DNA of 64,000 nt, taken from assembly GCA_900544275.1 (NCBI GenBank), contig UQUU01000004.1:124001-188000 (forward strand), read 5' to 3'. The notes under the pieces were generated by a model. That model saw nothing but the letters and a program-made list of their open reading frames with translations. It did no database searches and was not told the origin of the DNA. This document shows, in pieces, positions 24,223 to 34,215 of the stretch (positions are counted from its first letter, which is position 1; every line of letters starts with the position of its first letter). This stretch comes from an uncultured Succiniclasticum sp. GTDB lineage: Bacteria > Bacillota > Negativicutes > Acidaminococcales > Acidaminococcaceae. The position numbers and the translations under genes were made by a program.

Positions 24223-27138
24223 TTATTGCTTAATAATGGAAGAAAACTCTTCTTTCGCTTCTTCCACTGCCTGCTGCCCGCCAACGACACAGATGTAATT
24301 ATCCTGCAGCACGGCGGCGATCGGCTCTGCCAACGCCTTGATATCCGCCAGGGTCACATCCAGTATTTCATTCCGGGTCTGCTGGCGGGCGGCATCACTG
24401 ATTCCCATCAGCTCTTGCAAGCCCGCCTGGATCACCTTGGCGGAGTTGGTCAGGGGTACATCGACCCCGCTCATAGTGCCGATCACATATTTGGTCATCT
24501 CCCGTTCGGTCAGCTCCAGTTTTTTCAGCCACGCCGGCAGTTCCCGAAACGCGGTCAGGCTGTTTTTCAACTGGGGATCCCGATAAGTGGAAAAGTACAT
24601 CACACCGCTTCTTTCAAATACGGCATTGGCGCCGTACGCCCCGCCCTGCACACGAATCCGCGTCCACAGATATTCGTACCGCAGCAAGGTCGCCAAAACC
24701 AACATCGCGCCGGTAAAAGCCTGACCGTGTTTATAAAAATCGCCGCCTGCCAGCACATATTGTACCTTACCCGGAGTGAGGATCGCCTCATTTTTAACGG
24801 CCGCAGGCATCACTTGCACAGGCTTGCCTGCTACCGGGCTTTCCAGCAGTTGCTGCGCATAGTCCAGCGCCATCCGGCGCACCTTGTCACGATCCGCCGC
24901 ATCACAGCTGTAACTTAACACATACGACGTTTTCGTAAAGAAATAGCCCAACAGCCTTTGCAGCTTCTCCACGGTTCCTTCCGCCCGTTCCGCAAAATTC
25001 GCCGTCAATTCTTTTAAAAACTGATAGTAGCTGTAATAGTCCTGCTCCGTGACCCGGCTTTTGGCCGAAAAATACGAAGCCAGCCGGGCCGTAGCCACCG
25101 CCTGCCCTTTGGCAAAGAAGGTATTGTCCCAGTCAGTTTTCACCTGTTCCAGTAATTCCTGTAAACGCTCCTTGTCGTCAAAACGGGTGTGCAGCGTCAG
25201 CGCCCGTAATATCTTAAACAGCTCCGGCAGTTTTTCCGTCAGCGCCTTGGCCCGCAGCACAAATTGAATCGTATACTGATCGGGATCCCCTTCTTTCGAC
25301 AACGCTTCCAGCTGCAGCGAAACGCCGCCGGTATACATATCCGTATATTTTGCCAGTTCCGCATAGGTATATTCTTCCGTATTCAATTTACCTAAGACGT
25401 CGCTGAGTAAATTGCAGTACGGAAGCAAGGCGGGGTCCAATCCGGAAAGATCAAAGTACCAGTTCAGATAGGTTATTTTATTTGCAGGCAGCGCCTGGTA
25501 CAGCAGGATTCCCCCATCAACCTGCTCTTTTTCCGTGTTCAGTCGCTCCGTTTCCCGGCGAATGTCTTCGCGTTCCAGCAAGGGAATAGAAGCCAGCGCT
25601 GCCGGAGAATCAAGGGTCTCCTGTCTTTTATGCAGTTCCCGGCATTCGGCCGCCGCCTGTTCCACTGCCGCCGGACGCATATGCTGCTTCACTGCAGCCA
25701 GTTTAGCCGCTGCCGCCGCCTGCTCTTTTTCTTCTTTTCCCGGTTCCGGCGACAACGTCAACAGTACCCGGTGAGTATTATCCAACAGATCCGTTTCGAT
25801 CAGGTTCTCGAAATAGCGTGTTTTTGCTGCGGCCCGCAATTCCTTCAGCATCGTTTCATAACGCAGGCTCTCTATGGGGTCCAAATCATAGATCCAGCTG
25901 TCCAGGACAGACAGACCATAAATCAGTCCCCTGGGATAAGGGCCGAAGTCCGCTTCCCGCAGTTTAAATTCAGAAGCATTCAATGCGGCTTCCAACAGCT
26001 CTTTATCAATGCCCTCCCGGGTGATTTTTTGCAGATTATGATACAGCGCTTTGAGAAAAGCGTCCTTTTGCTCCGGTTCACTGCCGCTGGCGCGGATACA
26101 GAAAAGATTCTGCCGCATACTGCCGCTGAAGCTGCCGGAAATATCTTTGGCGATACCTGCATCCAGCAACGCACGACGCAGCGGAGCCGATTCAGACTCC
26201 AGCAACACACTTTCCAAAAGGCGCATCGCCGTAGTCTTTTTCCGGTCCCGCATATCCGCCGCTACAATCTGCAGTTCATGGAAAGTCATCCCCTGCACAT
26301 CCGCCCCTTCCGGCACAGGATAGGTCCCCTCAAACTCCTTCGTCTTGCTGAAAGGCTCCTGTACGGCGATTTCAGAATGTACCGTGCCGGTTTTGGGAAA
26401 CTCTTTTAAATACCCGTCCAGATCTTTCAGGGTCTCGGCAATATCCATGTTTCCGTATAAGTAGATGTAAGAATTTTCCGGTGTGTAATAGGTTTTATGA
26501 AATTCCAGGAATTTTTCCTGCGTCAGATTGGGAACGGCTTCCGGAAGACCGCCGGATTCAAACTGATAGGTCGTATCCGGGAATAAGAGACGCTTGCCAT
26601 GGTATTCCAAGTAGGAATCCGGCTCGGAATAAACGCCTTTCATTTCATTATAGACAACGCCGTTATATTGTAGCGGTTCGCTTGCATCAGCCAGTTCATA
26701 ATGCCAGCCTTCCTGCTTCAGCGTATAGGGATTTTCGTAAATCAGGGGGTAAAACACCGCATCCAGATACACATCCATCAAATTGCGGAAATCCTTATCA
26801 TTGCGGCTGGCCACCGGATATACGGTCTTATCCGGATAGGTCATAGCGTTTAAAAACGTGTTCAAAGAGCCTTTGACCAGTTCCACGAAAGGTTCCTTTA
26901 AGCGATATTTCCGGGAACCGCATAATACGGAATGCTCCAGAATATGAGCGACGCCGGTGTCGTCTGCCGGCGGTGTACGAAACCCAATAGTAAATACTTT
27001 ATTATCGTCCTCACTGGCCAAATATAATAAGCGCGCGCCGCTGACCGCATGCTCCATTAAAAATGCATCGGCATTGACTTCTTTGACAAATTCGTGTTTT
27101 ATTACACGAAATCCGGCGTAGTTTTTTCCTGTTTCCAC
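24223..27138 (-). CDS. insulinase-like M16C metallopeptidase
   Basis: A 971-residue zinc peptidase of the presequence-protease (PreP/Cym1, M16C) type, which degrades peptides inside a closed two-half chamber. The inverted zinc motif HxxEH is H65-ILE-H69 in VAHILEHSVLCGS, with the distal Glu about 165 in VVYNEMKGVYSEP. The M16C-associated middle domain and C-terminal half lacking the zinc motif follow. No signal peptide is seen, so it is likely cytoplasmic. Start is GTG at 27136-27138 with AGAAGGAG 6 nt upstream. It is divergent from the RHH gene. Confidence 0.92.
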   Translation of the reverse strand: METGKNYAGFRVIKHEFVKEVNADAFLMEHAVSGARLLYLASEDDNKVFTIGFRTPPADDTGVAHILEHSVLCGSRKYRLKEPFVELVKGSLNTFLNAMTYPDKTVYPVASRNDKDFRNLMDVYLDAVFYPLIYENPYTLKQEGWHYELADASEPLQYNGVVYNEMKGVYSEPDSYLEYHGKRLLFPDTTYQFESGGLPEAVPNLTQEKFLEFHKTYYTPENSYIYLYGNMDIAETLKDLDGYLKEFPKTGTVHSEIAVQEPFSKTKEFEGTYPVPEGADVQGMTFHELQIVAADMRDRKKTTAMRLLESVLLESESAPLRRALLDAGIAKDISGSFSGSMRQNLFCIRASGSEPEQKDAFLKALYHNLQKITREGIDKELLEAALNASEFKLREADFGPYPRGLIYGLSVLDSWIYDLDPIESLRYETMLKELRAAAKTRYFENLIETDLLDNTHRVLLTLSPEPGKEEKEQAAAAAKLAAVKQHMRPAAVEQAAAECRELHKRQETLDSPAALASIPLLEREDIRRETERLNTEKEQVDGGILLYQALPANKITYLNWYFDLSGLDPALLPYCNLLSDVLGKLNTEEYTYAELAKYTDMYTGGVSLQLEALSKEGDPDQYTIQFVLRAKALTEKLPELFKILRALTLHTRFDDKERLQELLEQVKTDWDNTFFAKGQAVATARLASYFSAKSRVTEQDYYSYYQFLKELTANFAERAEGTVEKLQRLLGYFFTKTSYVLSYSCDAADRDKVRRMALDYAQQLLESPVAGKPVQVMPAAVKNEAILTPGKVQYVLAGGDFYKHGQAFTGAMLVLATLLRYEYLWTRIRVQGGAYGANAVFERSGVMYFSTYRDPQLKNSLTAFRELPAWLKKLELTEREMTKYVIGTMSGVDVPLTNSAKVIQAGLQELMGISDAARQQTRNEILDVTLADIKALAEPIAAVLQDNYICVVGGQQAVEEAKEEFSSIIKQ

Positions 27139-27339
27139 CTTGTACTCCTTCTCTTATCCTTTAATGCAAACAACAGTCTGTCAGACACAGTAAAAATTTA
27201 ACTGCGGAAAATCATTTTTATTTTACCATAAATACGGCGTAAACAAAACCGAAAACAGGCATTCCAACTATCTTTACTTGTAATCCCACACAGACTTTTC
27301 ACAAATCTTCCTTGAATGAATCGAAATCTGCGGAACTTA

Positions 27340-27368
27340 TTGACGAAACAGAATACCCCCTTTATAAT
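27340..27368 (+). promoter_or_regulatory. predicted promoter of the RHH gene
   Basis: Plus strand: TTGACG (27340-27345), 17-bp spacer, TATAAT (27363-27368), about 45 nt before the start codon. The rest of the 280-bp divergent spacer shows no other clear site. Confidence 0.78.
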
Positions 27369-27417
27369 AAAAGAAAGTGGCATTGAATTGACGTCACAAT
27401 AGATGGGAGGTCTTAAG

Positions 27418-27708
27418 ATGGCAGCTATGGAACAAGCTCGTTTTACTTTGCGTATCCATCCTCTGGTTATGGAGAAAATGAAATACATTGCCGAAAGCAA
27501 CGGACGCTCCGTGAATAAGGAAATTGAACAGATTTTAAAGTGGGTCATTGATGATTACGAAAATCGCCGCGGCCGCATCCATGTGGATGAGCAGGATCAG
27601 CCCGGTTTTCGCGGCACCAGGACGAATAAAGAACAACTGCGCAAATTGGAAGAACAGGCCAAACTGCGCAACCGCCCCATCAGTTCCGCGCTTTTTAAAT
27701 TAAAATAA
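27418..27708 (+). CDS. Arc-like ribbon-helix-helix DNA-binding protein
   Basis: A 96-residue protein whose first half, FTLRIHPLVMEKMKYIAES and GRSVNKEIEQILKWVIDDY, matches the Arc/MetJ ribbon-helix-helix fold: a beta strand for DNA contact, then two helices. The second half is basic and Glu/Arg-rich with RKLEEQAKLRNRPISS and may form a coiled coil. The target is unknown. GGGAGG lies 7 nt before the ATG at 27418. It is isolated on the plus strand with its own promoter and terminator, divergent from the M16C peptidase, so autoregulation in the shared spacer is possible. No toxin partner is visible. Confidence 0.82.
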   Translation: MAAMEQARFTLRIHPLVMEKMKYIAESNGRSVNKEIEQILKWVIDDYENRRGRIHVDEQDQPGFRGTRTNKEQLRKLEEQAKLRNRPISSALFKLK

Positions 27709-27911
27709 TATATGTTCTCTTATTAATCCTGTTTTTACATGGTAAAAGAAAAGGACAGCGGAGAATCCTCGCTTCCCTCTGAAAAAGATATTCAACTGTA
27801 TTAAAGCCCCAACTCTTGACAAAGAGCCCATTTTTTGCGCAGGTATCGTAAATACTTAGCTGTAAATTACAAAGAGCTTATCATTATGCAGGTTCTCATA
27901 GAAACTTAGAG
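27709..27911. other. spacer without recognised gene
   Basis: About 200 bp between the RHH gene and the shared terminator. One TTGACA is present at about 27820 but has no good -10 partner. No coding or structural feature could be supported. Confidence 0.5.
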
Positions 27912-27945
27912 AAAAGGCGTCATCCGAATTTGGATGACGCCTTTT
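27912..27945. terminator. bidirectional terminator between RHH gene and purL
   Basis: AAAAGGCGTCATCC, 6-nt loop, GGATGACGCCTTTT: a perfect 14-bp stem, A-rich on one side and T-rich on the other, between convergent genes. It can end both transcripts. Confidence 0.85.
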
Positions 27946-28032
27946 AGCATATACTTTTTCATACAATTTTAATGGAGCTCTTGCACACAGACTTTGAGAA
28001 ACACCCAGCTTGCTTTCAGAAATTTACAAAGC

Positions 28033-31000
28033 TTATTTAAAGTATTGTACGCCGCTTTCAAAGATATGCTGATCTTTCTCTCCGTGGATGTTCTGCATCA
28101 AACCGGGGCTGGAGCGTTCGCTGTGGCCCATCTTGCCCAGGATACGGCCATCGGGGCTGGTGATGCCCTCGATAGCATACAGCGATCCGTTGGGATTGAA
28201 AGGGCTTTCCATCGTGGGGTTCCCCTGCAGATCCACATACTGGGTAGCTATCTGACCATTGCGGAACAGTTCCTGAATGGTTGCTTCCGGCGCATAAAAA
28301 CGTCCTTCTCCGTGAGATACTGCGATGGTGTGTATCTCACCGGGTTCTGCCAGGTTCAGCCAGGGTGATTTATTCGAAGTGACCCGGGTACGAACCATCT
28401 GCGAGATATGGCGGCCGATGGTATTGAATGTCAGGGTCGGCGACGTTTCTTCCATAGGACGAATCTCGCCATAAGGCACTAAGCCCAATTTAATCAGGGC
28501 CTGGAAGCCGTTGCAGATGCCCAGCATCAGGCCGTCTCTTTGCTCCATCAGTTCATTAACGGCTTCCGCAATGCGGGGATTGCGGAACATGGTGGCAATA
28601 AATTTGCCGCTGCCATCCGGTTCATCGCCGGCGCTGAAACCGCCGGGCAGCATGATGATCTGGGCATTGCGGATCCCCTTTACCATGGCCTGAATCGTTT
28701 CTTCAATAGCCTGTGCCGTCAGATTGCGCACGATAAAAATATCGCTTTCCGCTCCGGCTTTAGTAAAGGCCCGGGCGGAATCATATTCGCAGTTCTGTCC
28801 CGGAAATACCGGAATAAAGACCCGCGGTTTCGCCAGTGTGACCGGTGCGGTCAGGGGCAGTTCGTTTTTATAGAGAGGTTGTTTTTGTAAATCGTCCGGT
28901 GTTGCAGATGCCGGCGCCTTGGAAGGGAAGATCGGCTCCAGCGTTTCGGTAAAAGCCTGCCGCAGTTCCGTCTGGGTGAGGACCACATCATTAAGCAGGA
29001 CCTCGCCGCTTTCGGTAAGGGTACCCAGCGGCAGACAATCCAATCCTTCAAAAAGAGTGTCTATAACGGCATCCCCCGCTACTTCCAGAAGCAGGCCGCC
29101 GGGCTGCAGGGTAAAGAGATTTTCTGTATGAGGGAAGGGTTTTACAAAGCTAAAACCCAGTCCGTTCCCCAGGATCATCTTGCTGATTCCGGCGGCAATA
29201 CCGCCTTCTTCCACGGCCGCAGCGGCCTTGATCTTTCCTGCAAGAATCAGCTCATGTACTTTTCGCAAATTTTTGCGCAGCGCGGCAAAATCCAATACAT
29301 CGCCTTCCAACAAAGGTGTGCTCAAAAATACCAGCTTATCCCCTGCCGCTTTGGCTTCAGAGGATACCGCATAGTTGCCGTCGATCACGTTCACCGCAAA
29401 AGAAACCAGAGTGGGCGGCACATGCAGGTCCATAAAGGTACCGGACATACTGTCTTTACCGCCCACTGCCGGCACTTCCATACTGTTCAGCACGGTATTG
29501 GCCCCCAGTAAAGCAGCAAAAGGCAGGCCCCAGTCCTCTTTCGTTTTCAGGGACTGGAAATATTCCTGTAACGTCAGCCGCAGCGTATCCGGATCAGCGC
29601 CTAAGGCAACGGCTTTCACCAGGGATTGGGTCACTGCGTACATACCCCCATGGAAAGGACTCCAGCAGGCTACTTCCGGGTTATAGCCATGGGTCATAAG
29701 GGATGCCGCTGCTGTCGTTCCGTTTAAAACGGGCAGACGGGCAATCATCCCTTCCGCCGGAGTCAGCTGCAGCTTGCCGCCAAAGGGCATTTGCACAGTA
29801 GCACGGCCGATGGTGGAGTCAAAGCGCTCGCTCAGACCTTTTTCACTGCACACATTTAAACGCGCCAGATTCCGCAGCCAGGCTTCTTTAAGATCAGGAG
29901 CCTGTTCCACGTCGGCCGGTATTTTATCGAACACAGAAGCGCCGGCGATTTCTTTCACCACCACTTCCGCATGCTGGGCTACCCCATTGGTATTCAGGAA
30001 CGCACGGGAAATATCGACGATTTTATCCCCTTGCCAATACATGACCAGACGGGGTTCTGCCGTTACTTCCGCTACAATCGTCGCTTCCAGGTTTTCCCGA
30101 TCGGCAAAAGCGGCAAATTTTTCCCAGTCTTTCCGGGCGATGACCACCGCCATCCGTTCCTGCGACTCCGAGATGGCCAGTTCCGTACCGTCCAGTCCCG
30201 CATATTTTTTCGTTACCTTATCTAAATCGATCTTTAAACCGTCCGCCAATTCACCGATGGCCACAGACACGCCGCCGGCGCCAAAATCATTGCAGCGTTT
30301 GATCAAAACGGTGACTTCCGGATCTCGGAATAAACGCTGGATTTTCCGTTCCGTCGGCGGATTCCCTTTTTGCACTTCCGCCCCGCAGGAGGAGAGGGAA
30401 TCAACGGTATGCTCTTTGGAAGAGCCGGTGGCCCCGCCAATGCCGTCACGCCCCGTACGGCCGCCCAAAAGCACCACTACATCGCCTGCCGCGGGACGTT
30501 CCCGCACCACAGCCGCTTTGGGAGCGGCCCCCATCACCGCGCCGATTTCCATGCGTTTCGCCAGGAACCGTTCGTGATAGTATTCCTGTACCTGACCGGT
30601 AGCTAGGCCGATTTGGTTCCCATACGAAGAATAGCCGGCAGCTGCCCCGATGGTCAGCTTGCGCTGGGGCAGTTTACCCTCCAGTGTGTTTTCAATGGGC
30701 GTACGGGGATCCCCCGCTCCGGTCACCCGCATGGCCTGATACACATAGGCTCTGCCGGAGAGAGGATCGCGGATAGCGCCGCCCAGACAGGTAGCAGCCC
30801 CGCCAAAGGGTTCGATCTCCGTCGGATGATTGTGAGTTTCGTTCTTGAACATCACCAGCCATTCTTCCTTCTTGCCGTCCACTTCGATAGGCACGACGAT
30901 AGAACAGGCGTTGATTTCTTCCGATTCATCATTGTCCGGAAATTTGTTTTCCTTCTTTAATTTCTTCGTGGCAATACAGGCCATATCCATTAAGGTAATG

Positions 31001-31815
31001 GGCCGTTCCGCGTTCTTTTCTCCATAGACCTCTTTCCGGATAGCAAGATACTGCTGAAAAGCATCTTCAATGGGTTTTGTATAAACACCCGGTTCAATTT
31101 CAATTTTATCGATATTGGTCATAAAGGTTGTGTGCCGACAGTGATCGGACCAGTAGGTGTCCAATACCCGAATCTCTGTCAGTGTAGGCACGCGCTTTTC
31201 TTCGTCCCGAAAATAACCCTGGATCCAGAGCAGATCTTCCCGACTCATGGCCAGACCTAATTGTTTGCGTAACTCGTCTATCGCGTCCGGCGACAACTCC
31301 AGGAAACCGGACAGGCGTTCCACTGCGGCCGGTTCTTCCCAAGAGTCTTCCAGCGTGGCCGGTTTTTCCAATGCCGCTTCTCTGGCTTCGATGGGGTTGA
31401 TCAGGTATTTTTTGACGGCGGTAAATTCATCCTCCGTCAATGTGCCCTGCAAAACAAAAACTTTTGCCGCGGCCACCAGCGGTTTCTCCTTTTGGGTAAT
31501 CAACTGGATGCACTGCGCCGCAAAATCTTCTCTCTGGTCATACTGTCCCGGCAATAGTTCCAGAGCAAAAATCCGTTCATCCTCTGCCGGGATCAATTCT
31601 TCCGTGACCGTATCCACCGGCGGTTCGGATAAAACCAACTGCCGCGCCTGGGCAAATTCTTCCTCCGAAAGCCCCATAACATCATACCGCACCAAAATCC
31701 GCACATGCTTCAGACTGCCAAGGCCCAGATTATTTTGCAGATCCGCCAATAATCCTTTTGCCTCCACAGCAAACTCACTCTTTTTTTCCACATAAATTCG
31801 TCTGATCTCACCCAT
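28033..31815 (-). CDS. purL: phosphoribosylformylglycinamidine synthase, single chain
   Basis: Converts FGAR to FGAM in purine synthesis, taking ammonia from glutamine. The 1260-residue chain combines the linker and two AIRS/PurM-type synthase halves (TLTEIRVLDTYWSDHCRHTTF, FKNETHNHPTEIEPFGGAATC, GGRTGRDGIGGATGSS) with a C-terminal class I glutaminase (FPGQNCEYDSARAF, GICNGFQALIKLG with nucleophile Cys, VSHGEGRFYAP). This fused form replaces separate purS/purQ. GGAGG lies 7 nt before the ATG. No other purine genes flank it. No purine riboswitch was seen in the 100-bp leader. Confidence 0.96.
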   Translation of the reverse strand: MGEIRRIYVEKKSEFAVEAKGLLADLQNNLGLGSLKHVRILVRYDVMGLSEEEFAQARQLVLSEPPVDTVTEELIPAEDERIFALELLPGQYDQREDFAAQCIQLITQKEKPLVAAAKVFVLQGTLTEDEFTAVKKYLINPIEAREAALEKPATLEDSWEEPAAVERLSGFLELSPDAIDELRKQLGLAMSREDLLWIQGYFRDEEKRVPTLTEIRVLDTYWSDHCRHTTFMTNIDKIEIEPGVYTKPIEDAFQQYLAIRKEVYGEKNAERPITLMDMACIATKKLKKENKFPDNDESEEINACSIVVPIEVDGKKEEWLVMFKNETHNHPTEIEPFGGAATCLGGAIRDPLSGRAYVYQAMRVTGAGDPRTPIENTLEGKLPQRKLTIGAAAGYSSYGNQIGLATGQVQEYYHERFLAKRMEIGAVMGAAPKAAVVRERPAAGDVVVLLGGRTGRDGIGGATGSSKEHTVDSLSSCGAEVQKGNPPTERKIQRLFRDPEVTVLIKRCNDFGAGGVSVAIGELADGLKIDLDKVTKKYAGLDGTELAISESQERMAVVIARKDWEKFAAFADRENLEATIVAEVTAEPRLVMYWQGDKIVDISRAFLNTNGVAQHAEVVVKEIAGASVFDKIPADVEQAPDLKEAWLRNLARLNVCSEKGLSERFDSTIGRATVQMPFGGKLQLTPAEGMIARLPVLNGTTAAASLMTHGYNPEVACWSPFHGGMYAVTQSLVKAVALGADPDTLRLTLQEYFQSLKTKEDWGLPFAALLGANTVLNSMEVPAVGGKDSMSGTFMDLHVPPTLVSFAVNVIDGNYAVSSEAKAAGDKLVFLSTPLLEGDVLDFAALRKNLRKVHELILAGKIKAAAAVEEGGIAAGISKMILGNGLGFSFVKPFPHTENLFTLQPGGLLLEVAGDAVIDTLFEGLDCLPLGTLTESGEVLLNDVVLTQTELRQAFTETLEPIFPSKAPASATPDDLQKQPLYKNELPLTAPVTLAKPRVFIPVFPGQNCEYDSARAFTKAGAESDIFIVRNLTAQAIEETIQAMVKGIRNAQIIMLPGGFSAGDEPDGSGKFIATMFRNPRIAEAVNELMEQRDGLMLGICNGFQALIKLGLVPYGEIRPMEETSPTLTFNTIGRHISQMVRTRVTSNKSPWLNLAEPGEIHTIAVSHGEGRFYAPEATIQELFRNGQIATQYVDLQGNPTMESPFNPNGSLYAIEGITSPDGRILGKMGHSERSSPGLMQNIHGEKDQHIFESGVQYFK

Positions 31816-31915
31816 GTTTCAGCCTCCATGCAGGAAATTAAATTAAAATCAAAAAATAAAATACTTCATGTGTCTCAACTCTATCCAAACTTCTCTATCC
31901 GATCGTTAATACCGC

Positions 31916-33106
31916 TCAATAATATTCATTGATAAAATTAACACATTTAGGGAACAGATTGTCCAAAAACACGAATGCCTCCGGCAGATAAGAGCGCAGC
32001 TTCAGCTTATCCGCTTCCACCAGCTGGGAGGCCGTAAAGGCGCCGAAGTAAAGCTGGGTAAACGCGCCCGCGGAAAGCACCGCATCCGCCTGTTCCGCCG
32101 TTTTTTCCACCGTAAACCGCCCCGTCTCCACAGACAGGGTCACAAGGCAGTTATTCCAATCCAGCAGTCCATCTCTGACTAACAGCGTAATGCGCCCGTC
32201 CGGGCAGTCGGCGGGGATCTCGTACTCCCGCAAAGCCCGGTATGTATCGAAACAACGGGCCATCATAAAGGGTTTTAAAGAACCGCAAAGGGCTGCGTCG
32301 GGGAAATCCAACCAGGTCAGGTCATCTTCGGTCGCCTCCCAGTAAAGTTTATCCGCCGCCGAACGATGGGCTTTCGCGAAATGCAACAAGGCACGTTTCG
32401 CCGCAGGCGTTAAAGCAATCAATTCCTGAATAAAAAACGTCTTGTCCTCACGGATTTGATAGAACATGTACCCGCGGGGCCTGTCTCCGTAATAGACTAC
32501 CGCCGCCTGCATCTTTTCCAGTTGATGGACCGTCAGCAGTTTATTCCACTGAAAAGCGGTTCGGATCGGCAGGCCATTATACCCGTCAGACAGTGCGCCA
32601 TACAGTGAATCAAACAACTCCCCCGTATACGACGCATAACGTTCGACGCGCAGATCACCGGCCGGAGACGGTATCTCCAGACGGTCCAAGGGCATCTCGT
32701 ACACGTGTTTTTGATAGCAAAAGGCAAAATCATACTTTTGATAGATCCCTGCATAGATGGGCATGAGGAGCGCAAACGGCGACATCCTGTCATGCAGCGC
32801 ACGAAAGGATGCCTGCAGCAACCCTTTGGTCAGTTCCTGTCCCCGCGCCGCTGGATCAGTGGCCACCCCGACAATGTAAGGCACTACCTCTTCCCGTCCC
32901 CGCAGCAAAATACGGTAGGGATTCAGATGCAGCATGTTGACCAACCGATTCGTCGCTTCTGAAAACCCGCCCATGATCAGATTGTGGGTCAGACAATACT
33001 CACGGAAATACCATTGAAAGAAAGGATCTTCCTTTTTTTCAAAACAGTAATCCCATAATTCCATAACCTGAGGCAGTTCCGCCTCTGTCACCAGTTTATA
33101 GTTCAT
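31916..33106 (-). CDS. Eis-like GNAT acetyltransferase
   Basis: A 396-residue protein with two GNAT-like halves and a C-terminal SCP2-like domain, the layout of the Eis/YokD-type aminoglycoside and lysine acetyltransferases. The acetyl-CoA loop is in IVGVATDPAARGQELTKGLL (about 88-107). The C-terminal Tyr-Tyr end and ADAVLSAGAFTQLYFGA resemble the Eis end domain. The substrate is not predictable. It lies 14 nt after the DUF2156 gene, with which it is probably co-transcribed. Confidence 0.8.
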   Translation of the reverse strand: MNYKLVTEAELPQVMELWDYCFEKKEDPFFQWYFREYCLTHNLIMGGFSEATNRLVNMLHLNPYRILLRGREEVVPYIVGVATDPAARGQELTKGLLQASFRALHDRMSPFALLMPIYAGIYQKYDFAFCYQKHVYEMPLDRLEIPSPAGDLRVERYASYTGELFDSLYGALSDGYNGLPIRTAFQWNKLLTVHQLEKMQAAVVYYGDRPRGYMFYQIREDKTFFIQELIALTPAAKRALLHFAKAHRSAADKLYWEATEDDLTWLDFPDAALCGSLKPFMMARCFDTYRALREYEIPADCPDGRITLLVRDGLLDWNNCLVTLSVETGRFTVEKTAEQADAVLSAGAFTQLYFGAFTASQLVEADKLKLRSYLPEAFVFLDNLFPKCVNFINEYY

Positions 33107-33120
33107 AAAGTTTCTTATCC

Positions 33121-34002
33121 TTATTTTATCAACAGATTATATTTTTTCACCATGAATACAGGATGAAGGGATTTTTTTGCTTTACGCAAGCCTTCGTGGC
33201 CTATATCTTCTTCCCGGTTCAGATATTTCATATCGGACCAGACATATTTTGCATTTTCGGTCTGGATGGCCGTGTATAGGCCACGGATATCCGGATTGGC
33301 CTTTTCCACATTCACATCGCAAATCTCTGCGTTGATGGCTTTGCCGAAACTGAAAGCTTCAATTTTACCATTCAGGCGAATGGCGCCTCCCCGCAGCCCC
33401 AACAACTCAAAATTAACAAAGGCTTCCTGTAAGGCGCGCCATTCCCAGGCAATACTGGGGTCTTCCTTTATTCTGGCTTTACACCACTCTTCGCCGAAAT
33501 TCAGACATTCGGCATAATTTTCCGGATTGATCATTTCAAAAACATAGTCAGGATTTCCTTTTTTAAAGGCATTATAATGATTTTTCTGACCGTGGTAACG
33601 ACGGCCTCTCAGGTTTGCCAGATCCTCCTGTAAATAAACATAATCCCAACTGTCTCTGTCTTCCTCAAACTCCTGGTCCCCTTTAATCTTGCCCAACCGT
33701 TCCAGAGAACACTCATAAATCCCACGGAACTCAAAAGAGCTTCCATGATATTCTTTCATTTCCCTGATTAAAAGCGGCAGGTCTTCATCCTTGCCGCCAA
33801 AAGGCTGTAAGTAAAATGTGTGATCTTCCACCTGCACTTGAATAATTAAAAAACCGTGTTTTTCCGCCCAAAACGTACGATAATAATCCCGCCAGATGAA
33901 CAAATTGGTAAAAGCACATTCCGACCCCATATGTCCGGGCTTATTTAAATAACTTTCAAACAGGGCCCTGTCTTTTACTGCTACATCTTTAAATTCTAAA
34001 AT
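33121..34002 (-). CDS. DUF2156 (LPG-synthase-like) protein with AUU start
   Basis: Belongs to the DUF2156/LPG_synthase_C acyltransferase-like family related to the C-terminal domain of lysyl-phosphatidylglycerol synthase and FemX-type enzymes. TFTNLFIW-like SECAFTNLFIWRDYY near the N-terminus and GLRGGAIRLNGKIEAFSFG in the second half are typical. Substrate unknown. The first in-frame ATG is at 33930, lacks a ribosome site and would remove about 24 residues that family members have. In frame upstream stands LEFKDVAVKDRALFESYLNK, preceded by ATT at 34000-34002, with AAGGAGG exactly 7 nt before it. No ATG, GTG or TTG is available in between. AUU initiation is therefore the best reading (293 residues). 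Confidence 0.75.
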   Translation of the reverse strand: MLEFKDVAVKDRALFESYLNKPGHMGSECAFTNLFIWRDYYRTFWAEKHGFLIIQVQVEDHTFYLQPFGGKDEDLPLLIREMKEYHGSSFEFRGIYECSLERLGKIKGDQEFEEDRDSWDYVYLQEDLANLRGRRYHGQKNHYNAFKKGNPDYVFEMINPENYAECLNFGEEWCKARIKEDPSIAWEWRALQEAFVNFELLGLRGGAIRLNGKIEAFSFGKAINAEICDVNVEKANPDIRGLYTAIQTENAKYVWSDMKYLNREEDIGHEGLRKAKKSLHPVFMVKKYNLLIK

Positions 34003-34063
34003 AAAAATGCCTCCTTAATTGGGAATTGCCACCGGCAATTCTTCATAAAATTAATTATATCAT

Positions 34064-34100
34064 AAAGATTTGCTTTATTGTAAAAGATTCGCTTCATTAT
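34064..34100. repeat. two degenerate 19-bp repeats
   Basis: Two adjacent units similar to AAAGATTTGCTTTATTGT, 19 bp apart, between the DUF2156 gene and the zinc-ribbon terminator. Confidence 0.6.
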
Positions 34101-34136
34101 AAAAAATAAACCGACCGTTAAATGAATAACAGTCGG
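34101..34136 (-). terminator. terminator after the zinc-ribbon gene
   Basis: Minus strand: CCGACTGTT, 8-nt loop, AACGGTCGG, then TTTATTTTTT; 80 nt after the stop of the gene at 34216. Confidence 0.85.
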
Positions 34137-34215
34137 CTTTCTTTTGCTCCGCTAACGCGGAAAAATACCCGAATGTGTCTCTCACTCGGTTTGCGCCCGT
34201 CACGTTACGGAAAAC

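Noticed and set aside
27198..27548. A 116-codon minus-strand frame upstream of the M16C gene
   Set aside because: It overlaps the RHH gene and its promoter on the other strand and lacks a recognisable family.
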